Part shown: positions 62,600 to 64,000 of the stretch, in pieces
How the letters are laid out: each line of letters starts with the position of its first letter
Numbering within the stretch: the first letter of the stretch is position 1
Assembly (NCBI RefSeq): GCF_001971785.1
Contig: NZ_CP019389.1
Location: 1,375,001 to 1,439,000, forward strand
Source of the DNA: Seonamhaeicola sp. S2-3
Lineage (GTDB): Bacteria; Bacteroidota; Bacteroidia; Flavobacteriales; Flavobacteriaceae
Length of the DNA: 64,000 bases
Direction of reading: 5' to 3'
Notes under the pieces: model-generated
Databases searched by the model: none
Seen by the model: the letters and a program-made list of their open reading frames with translations, nothing else
Told to the model about the DNA's origin: nothing
Made by a program: the position numbers and the translations under genes

Positions 62600-64000
62600 C
62601 TAATTACGTAAAGGCTTTCCTAAGTATACCAAACGAAAGCCTTTTTCTATTTTAGTATCCTTTTTATTATAAGATGAAATTATTTCTAGAACGCCTTTAT
62701 GGTCTTTAATTAATAATGGAATAATATTTTCATCTGTATTAGCTATTTCAATTAGTTCTTCAAAATGTTTTCTGTCATTTAATTCAATTTCATGAATCGT
62801 CGGATAATTTCTAGCAACTTTAGTTAAAGAATTAAAATCGCTAGTTTGAGAAAACAATCCTTCCTTTGGGCTCTTTTCTGGGTCATTTATTTCATCAGCA
62901 GTAATTAATCTAAACGTTCCTTTTTCACCAAATTGCTCACTAAACTTATTAATAGCATAGTTATTAATATCTGCACTTCCGGTAAGAGCCATTAAAAAAC
63001 CAACATCGTTAAGTTCTATATTATCTTCTAAAGTTTCAGAATAAATATCTGTATTAAAAGCTTCTAATCCCATTTCCTGGGCTTTTTTTACATTGTTTTG
63101 GTTGCTATCAATTAAAACCACGTGCCTTTGATTATCAACTAAGTACTTACCTATTAACCTAGATACAGGAGAAGCCCCAACAATTAAGATACCTCTAGAA
63201 TCTTTTAAAAACACACCAACTAATTTAGCAAAATAACGGGCCGTAGTTGCATTTAATAAAACCGTTCCTAAAACAATCATAAACACTAAAGGTGTAATAT
63301 AATTAGCGTTTACAACGTCTTCTGCCATAAGTTTACTACCAAAAAGAGAAGCAATACCAGCGGCTACAATTCCTCGTGGGCCTACCCAACTAATAAATAA
63401 TTTTTCATTAAACGTTAAAGAAGACCCATAGGCACTTAAAAACACCCCTAAAGGTCTAATTATAAAAACAACCACAGCAAATAATAAAGCGGTTTTCCAA
63501 TTAACTAAAAGTAATAAGTTATCAAAATCAATATTTGCAGCAAGCAATATAAATAACACTGAAATTAGAAGTACGCTTAAAGACTCTTTAAAATATAGTA
63601 CTTCTTTTAAATATGAACCATTTTTATTGCCCAAAACCATACCCATTACTACAACAGCTAATAATCCAGACTCATGAGCAAAACTATCAGATAAAACAAA
63701 TACACCCAACACCGCAGAAAGTGAAAACACATTCATTAAATAATGCGGAATTAATTTTTGCTTAATTAAAAAATGAAGGGCATGCGCAAAAGCAAAGCCA
63801 AACGTACAACCAAAAAGAATGATTTTAGCAAATTCTATTAAAGCCGTTTTAGTAAAGCCGCCGCCGCCGCCAACAAAAATAAATTCAAACACCAACACCG
63901 CTACTAAAGCACCTATTGGGTCTATTAAAATTCCTTCCCATTTTAGCACAGTAGAAACATCTTTTTTAAGTGGAATATTCCTTAAAATGGGTGTAATTAC
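62600..64000 (-). CDS. Cation:proton antiporter with TrkA-N domain (5' end outside window)
   Basis: The frame stays open to the window edge; a start at 63949 (GTG) would cut the transporter, and upstream codons read ITPILRNIPLKKDVST, as in CPA1-type antiporters. Visible are the last eight or so helices (VLKWEGILIDPIGALVAVLV with the conserved Asp; WVGPRGIVAAGIASLFG) and then a TrkA-N/RCK_N nucleotide-binding domain (ILIVGASPVSRLIGKYL) and a tail. The role is sodium or potassium/proton exchange and pH control. It ends 14 bases from the convergent GH31 gene. Confidence 0.9.
   Translation of the reverse strand, partial: VITPILRNIPLKKDVSTVLKWEGILIDPIGALVAVLVFEFIFVGGGGGFTKTALIEFAKIILFGCTFGFAFAHALHFLIKQKLIPHYLMNVFSLSAVLGVFVLSDSFAHESGLLAVVVMGMVLGNKNGSYLKEVLYFKESLSVLLISVLFILLAANIDFDNLLLLVNWKTALLFAVVVFIIRPLGVFLSAYGSSLTFNEKLFISWVGPRGIVAAGIASLFGSKLMAEDVVNANYITPLVFMIVLGTVLLNATTARYFAKLVGVFLKDSRGILIVGASPVSRLIGKYLVDNQRHVVLIDSNQNNVKKAQEMGLEAFNTDIYSETLEDNIELNDVGFLMALTGSADINNYAINKFSEQFGEKGTFRLITADEINDPEKSPKEGLFSQTSDFNSLTKVARNYPTIHEIELNDRKHFEELIEIANTDENIIPLLIKDHKGVLEIISSYNKKDTKIEKGFRLVYLGKPLRN
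62610..62646 (+). terminator. Intrinsic terminator for the glycogen cluster, inside the end of the convergent gene
   Basis: AAAGGCTTTC (62610-62619) and GAAAGCCTTT (62635-62644) pair perfectly over a 15-nt loop and end in T5. It overlaps the last codons of the antiporter gene on the other strand. Confidence 0.75.

Noticed and set aside
1-64000. Mobile element, prophage or integrated island
   Set aside because: No transposase, integrase, phage gene, target duplication or tRNA-linked attachment site was seen; the RND operon differs in codon style only.

Overview
The window is a compact, AT-rich bacterial chromosome segment from Bacteroidota, most likely family Flavobacteriaceae. The signs are the Bacteroidota promoter form (TTTG/TTG, about 20 nt, then TAnnTTTG) in front of many genes, few purine-rich ribosome sites, many lipoproteins with SxxC/AxxC lipoboxes, an OmpA protein with thrombospondin type-3 repeats, a PID-CTERM-like sorting tail, and typical flavobacterial neighbours (rpmF-DUF177, fabH-accB-accC, rbfA-lolE-like, tdk-alr). 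I see no prophage, insertion sequence, CRISPR array or rRNA. Two tRNA genes are present.

Layout. 1-6.1 kb: the end of a RecB/AddA-like helicase-nuclease, an OmpA-family porin, an AddB-like nuclease and an alpha/beta hydrolase. 6.1-10.5 kb: uronate use, with uxaC and a three-gene TRAP transporter, each behind a palindromic operator with a central CG. 10.5-19.3 kb: tRNA-Ala(GGC), universal stress protein, MATE exporter, two tiny membrane proteins before queD, an unknown membrane protein, lpxH, an MFS protein, recJ, and a divergent OsmC / AhpD-like pair. 19.5-25.7 kb: MORN lipoprotein, uracil-DNA glycosylase family, HopJ family, rsmI, pentapeptide protein, an unknown acidic protein, tdk-alr, mscL. 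25.8-35.4 kb: asd, prolyl oligopeptidase, a small exported protein and a tripartite RND efflux operon whose codon use looks different from its surroundings. 35.5-44.4 kb: orphan ABC ATPase, Gre-like protein, 46-aa membrane protein, the accC/accB/fabH and rpmF/DUF177 fatty-acid block, pdxA/ribE back to back, a PID-CTERM mini-protein, a NUC1-type endonuclease and a CAT-anticodon tRNA (probably Ile2). 44.5-53.4 kb: mce, rbfA, a LolC/E-like permease, a secreted C1 peptidase, a Rdx/SelT-like protein, dusB, an M28 peptidase, a TolB-like lipoprotein, lepA. 53.6-62.6 kb: glycogen genes. 62.6-64 kb: a cation:proton antiporter that runs off the window.

The most notable system is the glycogen cluster. 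The first gene is a GT4 enzyme of the actinobacterial GlgM type (maltose-1-phosphate synthase), followed by glgC, a clear GlgE (maltosyltransferase with the D/E/D triad at the expected spacing), glgB and a GH31 alpha-glucosidase. In order this gives glucose-1-P to ADP-glucose (GlgC), to maltose-1-P (GlgM), to linear alpha-1,4-glucan (GlgE), to branched glucan (GlgB). That is a GlgE-route polymer pathway best known from mycobacteria and streptomycetes, here as one compact operon with no TreS or Pep2 in view.

Several starts were moved from the longest possible frame to an ATG or GTG downstream of a recognisable promoter. Functions come from reading motifs by eye; no database search was run.
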